Both the position numbers and the translations under genes were made by a program. Below the pieces are notes generated by a model. The model ran no database searches and was not told the DNA's origin. It worked only from the letters and a program-made list of their open reading frames with translations. DNA of 6,183 bases from Thermodesulfobacteriota bacterium (GTDB taxonomy: Bacteria; Desulfobacterota; BSN033; UBA1163), in contig JASEIE010000237.1 of NCBI GenBank assembly GCA_030024065.1, positions 1 through 6,183 on the forward strand. Reading direction: 5' to 3'. Positions 1-5,152 of this stretch are shown piece after piece. Every line of letters begins with the position of its first letter. Within the stretch, counting starts at the first letter, position 1.

Positions 1-1
1 T

Positions 2-67
2 GTCTATTCCACCGAGACGTTTGTTGTTTATAAGACCTTCAATCTGAAGGTCCCCTATATATTGTAA
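2..67 (+). CDS. possible 3' tail of a convergent plus-strand gene (partial, uncertain)
   Basis: From the left edge, the plus-strand frame beginning at base 2 stays open for 21 codons and ends at a TAA at 65-67. Its peptide (begins VYSTETFVVY, ends KVPYIL) has ordinary protein-like composition. If real, it is the C-terminus of a gene that converges on the ACT-domain gene, with 16 bp between the two stop codons. I do not recognise the family. Twenty-one codons without a stop is easily reached by chance, so this is only a possibility; sequence left of the window would settle it. Confidence 0.2.
   Translation, partial: VYSTETFVVYKTFNLKVPYIL
34..52 (-). terminator. small hairpin downstream of the ACT-domain gene, possible weak terminator
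   Basis: GACCTTC (34-40) and GAAGGTC (46-52) form a perfect 7-bp stem around a 5-nt loop, about 30 nt beyond the stop codon of the minus-strand ACT gene. On the minus strand it is followed by TTATAAAC rather than a clean T-run, so it is at best a weak intrinsic terminator for the gene cluster. It would also lie inside the possible plus-strand gene tail at 2-67. The symmetry is directly visible; the role is inferred. Confidence 0.3.
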
Positions 68-83
68 ACCTCAAAGGTCCCTA

Positions 84-623
84 TCATATCCTTCTCAAAA
101 CCAGATCGATCATCAGTTCGTCGGCGAGGCGATGGAGATCATTCCTCAACCCCTCTTCCGATAGGGAACGAGGAACTTCGATATCAACATCCATCTCAAA
201 AATGGGAGTTCCGCTCTCTGCAGAGATGATGCGATGGGTCTCCATATCGATGATGTTGATCCCGCTATCAGCAAGAAGCCGGCAGACCTTGCAGACGATC
301 CCGGCATGGTCAATCCCTGAAGTGGTGATTTTAAAACGATCCGTTTGTTCCGGCGTCTTAGAATGGGCCTCCTCAAGGGTAATGGGGGAGAAGAAGACGG
401 TGAGGTTCTTATCCCATTCGAGTCGTTTCAGATCGAACGAAAGTTTCTGATTCACCTCTTCCCTTTCCGTGGAAAAAAGGAGGAGAAGGGCAAAATGCTT
501 TCGGAGAAGGGTCATGCTCGAATCCTCGATATTTCCCCCGCACCCATAGATCACCTCGGAAACATCGGCCACAATCCCCGGCCGATCCGTACCAATTGCC
601 GACAGGATGAAATAGGTCTTCAT
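84..623 (-). CDS. GcvR-like protein with two ACT domains (putative amino-acid-responsive regulator)
   Basis: The protein is 179 aa with two tandem ACT domains and no DNA-binding or catalytic domain. The first (about residues 4-80) has the ligand-loop motif GTDRPGIV at 11-18; the second (about 96-179) has the matching GIDHAGIV at 103-110. This is the layout of GcvR, which in E. coli (about 190 aa) controls the glycine cleavage operon through GcvA; ACT domains usually bind amino acids. No GcvA or gcv gene is visible here, so the partner and ligand are unknown and I give no gene symbol. The ATG at 621-623 is chosen because GGAGGG lies 4 nt upstream and MKTYFILSAIGTDRPG matches the usual domain start. 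The frame can be extended to an ATG at 687-689, but those 22 codons run through the G-rich repeat and look non-coding. The gene lies 97 nt after the helicase gene. Cytosolic. The family call is firm; the role is inferred. Confidence 0.88.
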   Translation of the reverse strand: MKTYFILSAIGTDRPGIVADVSEVIYGCGGNIEDSSMTLLRKHFALLLLFSTEREEVNQKLSFDLKRLEWDKNLTVFFSPITLEEAHSKTPEQTDRFKITTSGIDHAGIVCKVCRLLADSGINIIDMETHRIISAESGTPIFEMDVDIEVPRSLSEEGLRNDLHRLADELMIDLVLRRI

Positions 624-627
624 GGTT

Positions 628-633
628 CCCTCC
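628..633 (-). promoter_or_regulatory. ribosome binding site of the ACT-domain gene
   Basis: On the minus strand GGAGGG lies 4 nt before the ATG at 621-623. It is the strongest Shine-Dalgarno sequence in the window and decides this start over the upstream in-frame ATG at 687-689. It sits just outside the base of the fold-back structure at 640-703, which could affect its accessibility. Confidence 0.75.
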
Positions 634-639
634 AATATT

Positions 640-671
640 GGGGAGATGGGGTGGTGGGGAGATAGGGTGAT
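640..671 (+). repeat. G-rich 16-bp tandem repeat, two copies
   Basis: Bases 640-655 (GGGGAGATGGGGTGGT) and 656-671 (GGGGAGATAGGGTGAT) are adjacent direct copies matching at 14 of 16 positions. Together they hold four runs of three or more G (640-643, 648-651, 656-659, 665-667) with 4-5 nt spacers, which meets the usual pattern for an intramolecular G-quadruplex on the plus strand, the template strand of the flanking genes. The pattern is visible directly; quadruplex formation is inferred. Confidence 0.7.
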
Positions 672-703
672 AAAGCTGTTTCTCCCCATCTCCCAATCTC
701 CTC
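640..703. repeat. long imperfect inverted repeat between the helicase and ACT genes
   Basis: The G-rich arm 640-662 pairs with the C-rich arm 681-703 at 19 of 23 positions by Watson-Crick rules, plus two G-T wobbles if read on the plus strand, around an 18-nt loop (663-680). An alternative register gives a perfect 11-bp stem, 641-651 with 684-694. A T-run at 715-721 follows on the plus strand, giving some resemblance to an intrinsic terminator in that orientation, but 11 nt separate stem and T-run and there is no clear plus-strand gene to terminate. On the minus strand the structure would lie in the mRNA just before the ACT gene's ribosome binding site. It resembles dispersed intergenic repeats; copy number elsewhere cannot be judged from this window. 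Confidence 0.65.
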
Positions 704-720
704 ATCCCCCTATCTTTTTT

Positions 721-2976
721 TCATTCTAAGATCTCCAGGTTGGCATATCTGACTTTCAGGCGTTTGGGACCCTCGGTTCTAAAAACAATGGTGGCTTTTT
801 GATTTTCATCCATCCCCTCCACAGCCTTTACCCTTCCCTCCCCAAACTTGGAGTGCCTCACCCTCATCCCTGTTCTGAGAGGAAAGAATCCTTCAGGGCT
901 CCATACCACTCCTTCTTTCCCCGAGACAATATTTTCTCCTGCTGAGAAATCCACTCCGTCTCCGGACCGGTTAAAATCATCAAACCAGGAGGTCTCCTGC
1001 GAAAATAGACTTTCCATCCTCCTCTCTCTCTCTTCGCATCGAATCAATTCAAAGGGAAGTTCGTCAAGAAACCGTGACGCAAGATTGGCCCTGCCCACAC
1101 CAAAGGTGGAACGCTTTTCCGCCCGTGAAAGATAGAGCTTCTCTTTTGCGCGGGTGATCCCCACATAGCAGAGCCTGCGCTCCTCCTCGAGGTCTTCGAT
1201 CCCCTCGCCCCTTCGGTAATGAGGGAGAAGTCCTTCCTCCATTCCAACGATGAAGACAACAGGAAACTCCAGACCTTTGGCACAGTGCAGGGTCATCAGG
1301 GAAACCCGATTCTCCCTGTCTTCATAAAGGTCCACATCGCTCACCAGAGAAACCCTGTCCAGAAAGGTCTCCAGTGAAACCTCCTCCTCTCCCTTTTCAA
1401 GTTCCGCCATCACATTGATCAACTCGTCGATATTATCGACCCTCGAAAGAGCCTCATCCGTCCCTTCTACCTTCAACCGTTCGAGGTATCCTGTCCTGCC
1501 AAGAAGGGCTAATGTCAATTGGCTGAGAGAGAGGACCTTTATCTCCTGACGGAACTCTTCGATCAGAAGGACGAATGCTTCCATCCTTTCTTTATGAGTG
1601 GGAGGCAACCAATCCTCTTTCATGGCCTGTTTCATTCCTTCATAAAGAGGAAGGCCCTTCTCTCTGGCGAAGATTCCCATCTTCTCCATCGTCTTCTCTC
1701 CAATCCCTCTCGAAGGGTTATTGATAATCCTCTTCAGGCTCAGACCATCCGATGGATTAGCAATCAGTTTCAAATAAGCCAGAATGTCTTTGATCTCTTT
1801 CCGCTCATAGAATTTCACCCCTCCCACGATCGTATAGGGAATTTGATGTTTGACCAGCTCCTCTTCAATCGCCCGGGATTGGGCATTGATCCGGTAGAAG
1901 ACAGCGATATCGCGATAAGGCCTGTTCGACCCTTCCGGGTTTCCCGAGAAAGAAGAAGGAACCTGCCCTGCAATCTTCTTTACGACAAAACGGGCCTCAT
2001 CTGCCTCATCTTCGGCGACATAGGAGGCAAGGAGTTCACCTTCCGGATTTTCGGTCCAGAGAACCTTCTCCTTTCTCAAACGGTTTCGCCTGACGATGTG
2101 ATTGGCTGCCTGAAGAATGTTCTGAGTGGAGCGGTAGTTTTGCTCCAGGGTGATGACTTTTGTCCCTGAGAAGTCTTTCTCAAAATTCAGGATATTCCCC
2201 ACCTCCGCTCCCCTCCACCGGTAGATGGATTGATCATCATCTCCGACGACGCAGATGTTCTGATGTCGTTCTGCCAATCGTTTAATCAGTTGATACTGGA
2301 TGAGGTTCGTGTCCTGAAATTCATCCACCATCACATAGCGGCAGAGTTCCTGATAGGATCTTAAGACTTCGGGAAAGTTCTTGAAGAGGAGGGTCACAAA
2401 GAGGAGGAGATCTCCAAAATCAACCCCATTGTTTCGCTGGAGATCTTCCTGATATTGCTGATAGACCAGAGATAGTCTCTTTTCAAAGATATTGAATGGG
2501 GAGGGGCGATACTGTTCCGGCGTAACCCCTTCATTCTTAAGCCGGTTGATGGCAGACTGCATTGCCCTGGGATGAAACATCTTGAAGTCCAGATCCAGTT
2601 CTTTCATCACGGACTTCAGGTGTCTTTCCTGATCATCATCATCATAGATGACAAAATTCGGCCGGAATCCCAGGTGATCGATATGCTGTCTCAGGATGCG
2701 GGCGCAGGCGGAGTGAAAGGTGGAGATCCATATCCCCCTGGCTGACTTTCCCAGGAGGTGTTCCGCCCTCTCTCTCATCTCATCGGCTGCCTTATTGGTG
2801 AAGGTGACGGCAAAGATATTCCTGGGTAAAACCCCTCTCTCCTGAATGAGATAGGCGATGCGGTAGGTCAGGACTCTAGTCTTTCCACTTCCAGCGCCCG
2901 CAAAGACAAGCAGGGGACCTTCGGTTTCTAAAACAGCCTTTTGTTGAACGGGGTTGAGATCGTTGAGAAGAGACAT
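721..2976 (-). CDS. pcrA: ATP-dependent 3'-5' DNA helicase, UvrD/PcrA type (superfamily 1A)
   Basis: This 751-aa helicase unwinds DNA during repair, replication restart and removal of protein roadblocks. All SF1A motifs are present in order: Walker A AGAGSGKT (26-33), motif Ia AVTFTNKAADEM (56-67), TFHSAC (86-91), Walker B DEFQD (218-222), motif III GDDDQSIYRWRGA (245-257), motif IV LEQNYRS (277-283), motif V LMTLHCAKGLEF (560-571) and motif VI LCYVGITRAKEKL (602-614). The C-terminus (about 700-750, GMRVRHSKFGEGRVKAVEG) is the small Tudor-like domain that in PcrA/UvrD contacts RNA polymerase, so the length and ends are normal. The VGMEEGLLPH and IYRWRGA wording favours PcrA over Rep, but uvrD would be an equally fair name. 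The ATG at 2974-2976 is bounded by an in-frame TAA two codons upstream, so no longer start exists. No Shine-Dalgarno sequence is evident before it. The gene starts 109 nt after glmS ends. Confidence 0.95.
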   Translation of the reverse strand: MSLLNDLNPVQQKAVLETEGPLLVFAGAGSGKTRVLTYRIAYLIQERGVLPRNIFAVTFTNKAADEMRERAEHLLGKSARGIWISTFHSACARILRQHIDHLGFRPNFVIYDDDDQERHLKSVMKELDLDFKMFHPRAMQSAINRLKNEGVTPEQYRPSPFNIFEKRLSLVYQQYQEDLQRNNGVDFGDLLLFVTLLFKNFPEVLRSYQELCRYVMVDEFQDTNLIQYQLIKRLAERHQNICVVGDDDQSIYRWRGAEVGNILNFEKDFSGTKVITLEQNYRSTQNILQAANHIVRRNRLRKEKVLWTENPEGELLASYVAEDEADEARFVVKKIAGQVPSSFSGNPEGSNRPYRDIAVFYRINAQSRAIEEELVKHQIPYTIVGGVKFYERKEIKDILAYLKLIANPSDGLSLKRIINNPSRGIGEKTMEKMGIFAREKGLPLYEGMKQAMKEDWLPPTHKERMEAFVLLIEEFRQEIKVLSLSQLTLALLGRTGYLERLKVEGTDEALSRVDNIDELINVMAELEKGEEEVSLETFLDRVSLVSDVDLYEDRENRVSLMTLHCAKGLEFPVVFIVGMEEGLLPHYRRGEGIEDLEEERRLCYVGITRAKEKLYLSRAEKRSTFGVGRANLASRFLDELPFELIRCEERERRMESLFSQETSWFDDFNRSGDGVDFSAGENIVSGKEGVVWSPEGFFPLRTGMRVRHSKFGEGRVKAVEGMDENQKATIVFRTEGPKRLKVRYANLEILE

Positions 2977-2988
2977 GGGTTAAAGCCC

Positions 2989-3080
2989 AATGCAAATTGC
3001 AAAATTAACAGTGCAAATTGAAAAATTCTTTATGCTCACCCATTTTGCATTGCTAAATTTGCATTTTATATTTTGCAATG
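2989..3080. repeat. AT-rich intergenic repeat cluster with inverted GCAAATT / ATTGCAAAAT motifs
   Basis: This spacer between glmS and the helicase gene is built from variants of one AT-rich word. AATGCAAATT (2989-2998) is perfectly inverted at 3056-3065, and GCAAAAT (2999-3005) at 3042-3048, so the two sets can form a 17-bp stem with a 7-nt bulge (3049-3055) and a loop of about 36 nt. ATTGCAAAAT occurs at 2996-3005, is inverted at 3070-3079, and recurs before glmS at 4935-4944. A related GTGCAAATTG is at 3011-3020. No ORF or clear promoter is seen. It looks like a degenerate dispersed intergenic repeat, but genome-wide copy number is not visible here. Confidence 0.6.
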
Positions 3081-3085
3081 ATCTT

Positions 3086-4915
3086 TTATTCGACGGTCAC
3101 GCTTTTGGCCAGGTTCCTCGGCTGGTCGACATCCGTGCCCTTAAAGTCGGCCATATAGTAGGCTAAGAGTTGGAGGGGAATCGTGAGGAGGATGGGGGTC
3201 AAGGAAGGAAGGGTTTCAGGAATGAAGATGACATCATCCACCTTTTTAACCATCTCTCTGTCCGATTGCGAGGCAAGGGCGATCACCTTTCCTCCCCTTG
3301 CCTTGACCTCTTCGATATTGGAGAGCACCTTCTCGTAGACCTCGTTCCTGGTAGCAAGGATAACGACCGGCATTTCCCGATCGATCAAAGCAATGGGGCC
3401 GTGCTTCATCTCACCGGCCGGATAGCCTTCGGCATGGATATAGGAGATTTCCTTCAACTTCAGCGCTCCCTCCAGGGCGATGGGATAGTTGATCCCTCTT
3501 CCAAGATAGAGGAAGTCTCTCGCATCAATGTACTTTCTTGCAATCTCAGCCACCTGGTTCGATGATTTGAGCGCCTCCTCCATCAGGTGAGGAATCCTGA
3601 TCAGGGCCTCCGCCAGGTTCTTCCCCTGTTGGAGGGAAAGAAGACCCCATTCCCTTCCGATTCTAAGGGAGAGGAGAAAGAGGATTACCATCTGGGTGAC
3701 AAAGGTCTTGGTGGAGGCAACCCCGATCTCCGGGCCGGCATGGGTATAGATCACATCGTCCGAATCCCTTGCCAGACTCGACTCCACCACATTACAGATG
3801 GCAAGGGTCAATGCCCCCTCTTTTTTTCCTTCCCTCAGGGCAGCGAGGGTATCAGCGGTCTCTCCAGACTGGGAGATCGCTATGAGCAGGGTATCTTCTC
3901 CTAAGATGGGCTTTCGATATCGAAACTCCGAGCCGATATCCGCTTCCACCGGAATTCGGCAGAAACCTTCGATGAGGAATTTTCCGACAAGGGCGGCATG
4001 ATAAGAGGTGCCGCAGGCGATCAGGCAAATCCGTCGGATTTTTTTCAGTCTGGGTGGATCGAGATGGAGATCTACGAAGACACCATCCCCCATCTCCTCT
4101 GAGACACGACCCCGGATGGTGTCGATCACAGCTCTGGGTTGCTCGTGGATCTCTTTGAGCATAAAATGTTTATATCCGCTCTTCTCTGCCATCAAAGGGG
4201 TCCAGTTGATCCGTTTCGGCTCCTTCGAAATCTCCTCGCCTTTGCCGTCGAAGAACCTCACCCCTTCATCAGAGAGGAGGGCTACTTCCCCGTCTTCCAT
4301 GAAGACGACGTCCGGGGTGTAAGGCAGAATGGCAGGCACATCGGAAGCAACGAAATATTCCTTTTCTCCGATGCCCACTACCAGAGGGCTCTCCTTCTTG
4401 GCGGCAATCAGAGACCGTTTGTCCCCTTCGAAAAGGATTCCCAGGGCATAGGAACCTTTCATCTTATCCAGAGCCATTCTCACGGCATCCGGAAAGGAAG
4501 ACCCCTCTTCAATGAGTTCATCGATCAGATGAGAGATGACCTCTGTATCGGTTTCCGAGGTGAAGAGACGGCCTTTCTTTTTGAGAAATTCTTTCAGGGG
4601 AAGATAGTTCTCGATGATTCCATTGTGAACCACCGCCACTCTTCCTGCCTTATGAGGATGGGCATTCTCATCGGACGGTCTTCCATGGGTTGCCCAACGG
4701 GTATGTCCGATCCCTATTCTTCCGTCAAAACCCTCCCCTCGGATCTGCTCTTCGAGCCTCTTTAACTTTCCCTCATTTCTCCGGATCTCAATCCTCCCCT
4801 GATGAAAGACGGCAATGCCCGCACTGTCATATCCCCGGTACTCGAGCCTTTTCAACCCATCCATGAGAACTTCAGCGGTCTTTCTGGAGCCGACATACCC
4901 GACGATGCCACACAT
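3086..4915 (-). CDS. glmS: glutamine--fructose-6-phosphate aminotransferase (isomerizing)
   Basis: GlmS converts fructose-6-phosphate and glutamine to glucosamine-6-phosphate and glutamate, the committed step to UDP-GlcNAc. The protein is 609 aa, the same as E. coli GlmS. The N-terminal glutaminase domain (about 2-240) begins MCGIVGYVG, placing the catalytic cysteine at residue 2 so that it becomes N-terminal after Met removal. It also has [12 protein letters not shown] (24-35), GHTRWATHG (70-78), [10 protein letters not shown] (95-104) and SETDTEV (120-126). Two SIS sugar-binding domains follow: ACGTSYHA (300-307) and SQSGETADT (348-356), then EGALKLKEI (482-490) and EMKHGPIAL (502-510). Glu489, His505 and Lys604 correspond to the E. 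coli isomerase residues 488, 504 and 603, which are numbered without Met. The C-terminus [15 protein letters not shown] is canonical. The ATG at 4913-4915 has GAGGT 7 nt upstream. It lies 237 nt after glmU in the same direction. No glmS ribozyme is recognisable in its leader. Confidence 0.98.
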   Translation of the reverse strand: MCGIVGYVGSRKTAEVLMDGLKRLEYRGYDSAGIAVFHQGRIEIRRNEGKLKRLEEQIRGEGFDGRIGIGHTRWATHGRPSDENAHPHKAGRVAVVHNGIIENYLPLKEFLKKKGRLFTSETDTEVISHLIDELIEEGSSFPDAVRMALDKMKGSYALGILFEGDKRSLIAAKKESPLVVGIGEKEYFVASDVPAILPYTPDVVFMEDGEVALLSDEGVRFFDGKGEEISKEPKRINWTPLMAEKSGYKHFMLKEIHEQPRAVIDTIRGRVSEEMGDGVFVDLHLDPPRLKKIRRICLIACGTSYHAALVGKFLIEGFCRIPVEADIGSEFRYRKPILGEDTLLIAISQSGETADTLAALREGKKEGALTLAICNVVESSLARDSDDVIYTHAGPEIGVASTKTFVTQMVILFLLSLRIGREWGLLSLQQGKNLAEALIRIPHLMEEALKSSNQVAEIARKYIDARDFLYLGRGINYPIALEGALKLKEISYIHAEGYPAGEMKHGPIALIDREMPVVILATRNEVYEKVLSNIEEVKARGGKVIALASQSDREMVKKVDDVIFIPETLPSLTPILLTIPLQLLAYYMADFKGTDVDQPRNLAKSVTVE

Positions 4916-4922
4916 CTCTCAA

Positions 4923-4927
4923 ACCTC
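4923..4927 (-). promoter_or_regulatory. ribosome binding site of glmS
   Basis: GAGGT on the minus strand lies 7 nt before the ATG at 4913-4915. Because Cys2 must follow the initiator Met for the glutaminase to work, this start is fixed independently by protein chemistry. Confidence 0.6.
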
Positions 4928-4939
4928 ATTGAAAATTGC

Positions 4940-4963
4940 AAAATGAAAAATATGTTTCATTTT
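4940..4963. repeat. AT-rich perfect inverted repeat just upstream of glmS
   Basis: AAAATGAAA (4940-4948) and TTTCATTTT (4955-4963) are perfect 9-bp arms around a 6-nt loop. The dyad begins 24 nt upstream of the glmS ATG and would lie in the glmS leader. It could be a weak RNA hairpin or a protein-binding dyad; nothing in the sequence decides. It abuts the ATTGCAAAAT word shared with the spacer before the helicase gene. Confidence 0.5.
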
Positions 4964-5000
4964 AGTTCTTTGAAAAACATTAACAGGACTCCGGTCAGGG

Positions 5001-5012
5001 GATGGTTCCATC
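5001..5012. promoter_or_regulatory. short dyad GATGG-TT-CCATC downstream of the candidate glmS promoter
   Basis: Five-base arms GATGG and CCATC around a 2-bp centre lie just downstream of the start point expected from the candidate promoter at 5025-5053. The position is suitable for an operator, but the dyad is short and adjoins the left arm of the 138-bp element, so it may just be part of that repeat. Confidence 0.2.
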
Positions 5013-5024
5013 GGTATTTCAGCG

Positions 5025-5053
5025 TTTATCAAACTCCTTCATTTCGATGACAA
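5025..5053 (-). promoter_or_regulatory. candidate sigma70-type promoter for glmS
   Basis: On the minus strand TTGTCA (5048-5053) matches the TTGACA -35 box at five of six bases. After exactly 17 bp comes GATAAA (5025-5030), matching TATAAT at four of six. Transcription would begin near 5018, about 100 nt before the glmS ATG. This is the best promoter-like pair I found in the glmU-glmS spacer. It lies inside the 138-bp inverted-repeat element. AT-rich spacers often hold such matches by chance. Confidence 0.4.
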
Positions 5054-5081
5054 ATATAAAAGACCGCATTCTAAAGCTTTG

Positions 5082-5101
5082 CCTGCCTGCCGGTAGGCAG
5101 G
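5082..5101. repeat. 20-bp GC-rich near-palindrome (REP-like)
   Basis: CCTGCCT (5082-5088) and AGGCAGG (5095-5101) are perfect 7-bp arms, and the 6-bp centre GCCGGT is itself almost symmetric, so nearly the whole 20 bp is palindromic. Outside it GCTT (5076-5079) and AAGC (5103-5106) extend the pairing with a small internal bulge. Palindromes of the CTGCCTGCCGG type resemble dispersed intergenic repeats of other bacterial genomes; this comparison is from general memory, not a search. Confidence 0.6.
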
Positions 5102-5152
5102 GAAGCATTCCTGACCGGAGTCCAACCCAATTTATTTTAAACGGTTAAAATG

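Larger units (their letters stand above)
4986..5123. repeat. 138-bp intergenic element bounded by perfect 14-bp inverted repeats
   Basis: GGACTCCGGTCAGG (4986-4999) is exactly inverted as CCTGACCGGAGTCC (5110-5123), enclosing 110 bp that contain a second, internal palindrome (5082-5101). There is no ORF of note inside and no transposase in the window. The flanks (ending TTAACA on the left, beginning AACCCA on the right) show no convincing target-site duplication. It may be a small non-autonomous mobile element, a dispersed repeat, or a structured RNA in the glmU-glmS transcript. The symmetry is certain; the identity is not. Confidence 0.6.

Noticed and set aside
1..60. Start of a further minus-strand gene beyond the ACT gene
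   Set aside because: One minus-strand frame is open to the left edge after a TAG near 57-59, but it has no ATG, GTG or TTG start in view, only an ATT, so there is no basis to call a gene.
624..689. Longer ACT protein starting at the ATG at 687-689
   Set aside because: The extra 22 codons run through the G-rich repeat and its fold-back, have no ribosome binding site, and add nothing typical of the family. The ATG at 621-623 has GGAGGG in place.
640..721. Intrinsic terminator on the plus strand
   Set aside because: A strong stem and a T-run (715-721) are present, but 11 nt separate them and no supported plus-strand gene ends upstream. I keep it as an inverted repeat.
1519..2169. Long plus-strand open frame inside the helicase gene (216 codons)
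   Set aside because: It lies wholly antisense to a conserved helicase, has no recognisable domain, and is explained as a shadow of the minus-strand coding bias. The same holds for the long plus-strand frames inside glmS (4139-4765) and glmU (5186-5659).
721..4915. New functional system formed by the helicase, GlmS and the ACT protein
   Set aside because: Each protein is a full-length, ordinary member of a housekeeping or common family with intact motifs, and nothing in the sequence ties them together beyond shared direction.
4916..5152. glmS ribozyme in the glmS leader
   Set aside because: The spacer is long enough, but I see no recognisable glmS ribozyme core near the start codon; the strong symmetry is a distant 14-bp inverted repeat of a different kind. 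A covariance-model search would be decisive.
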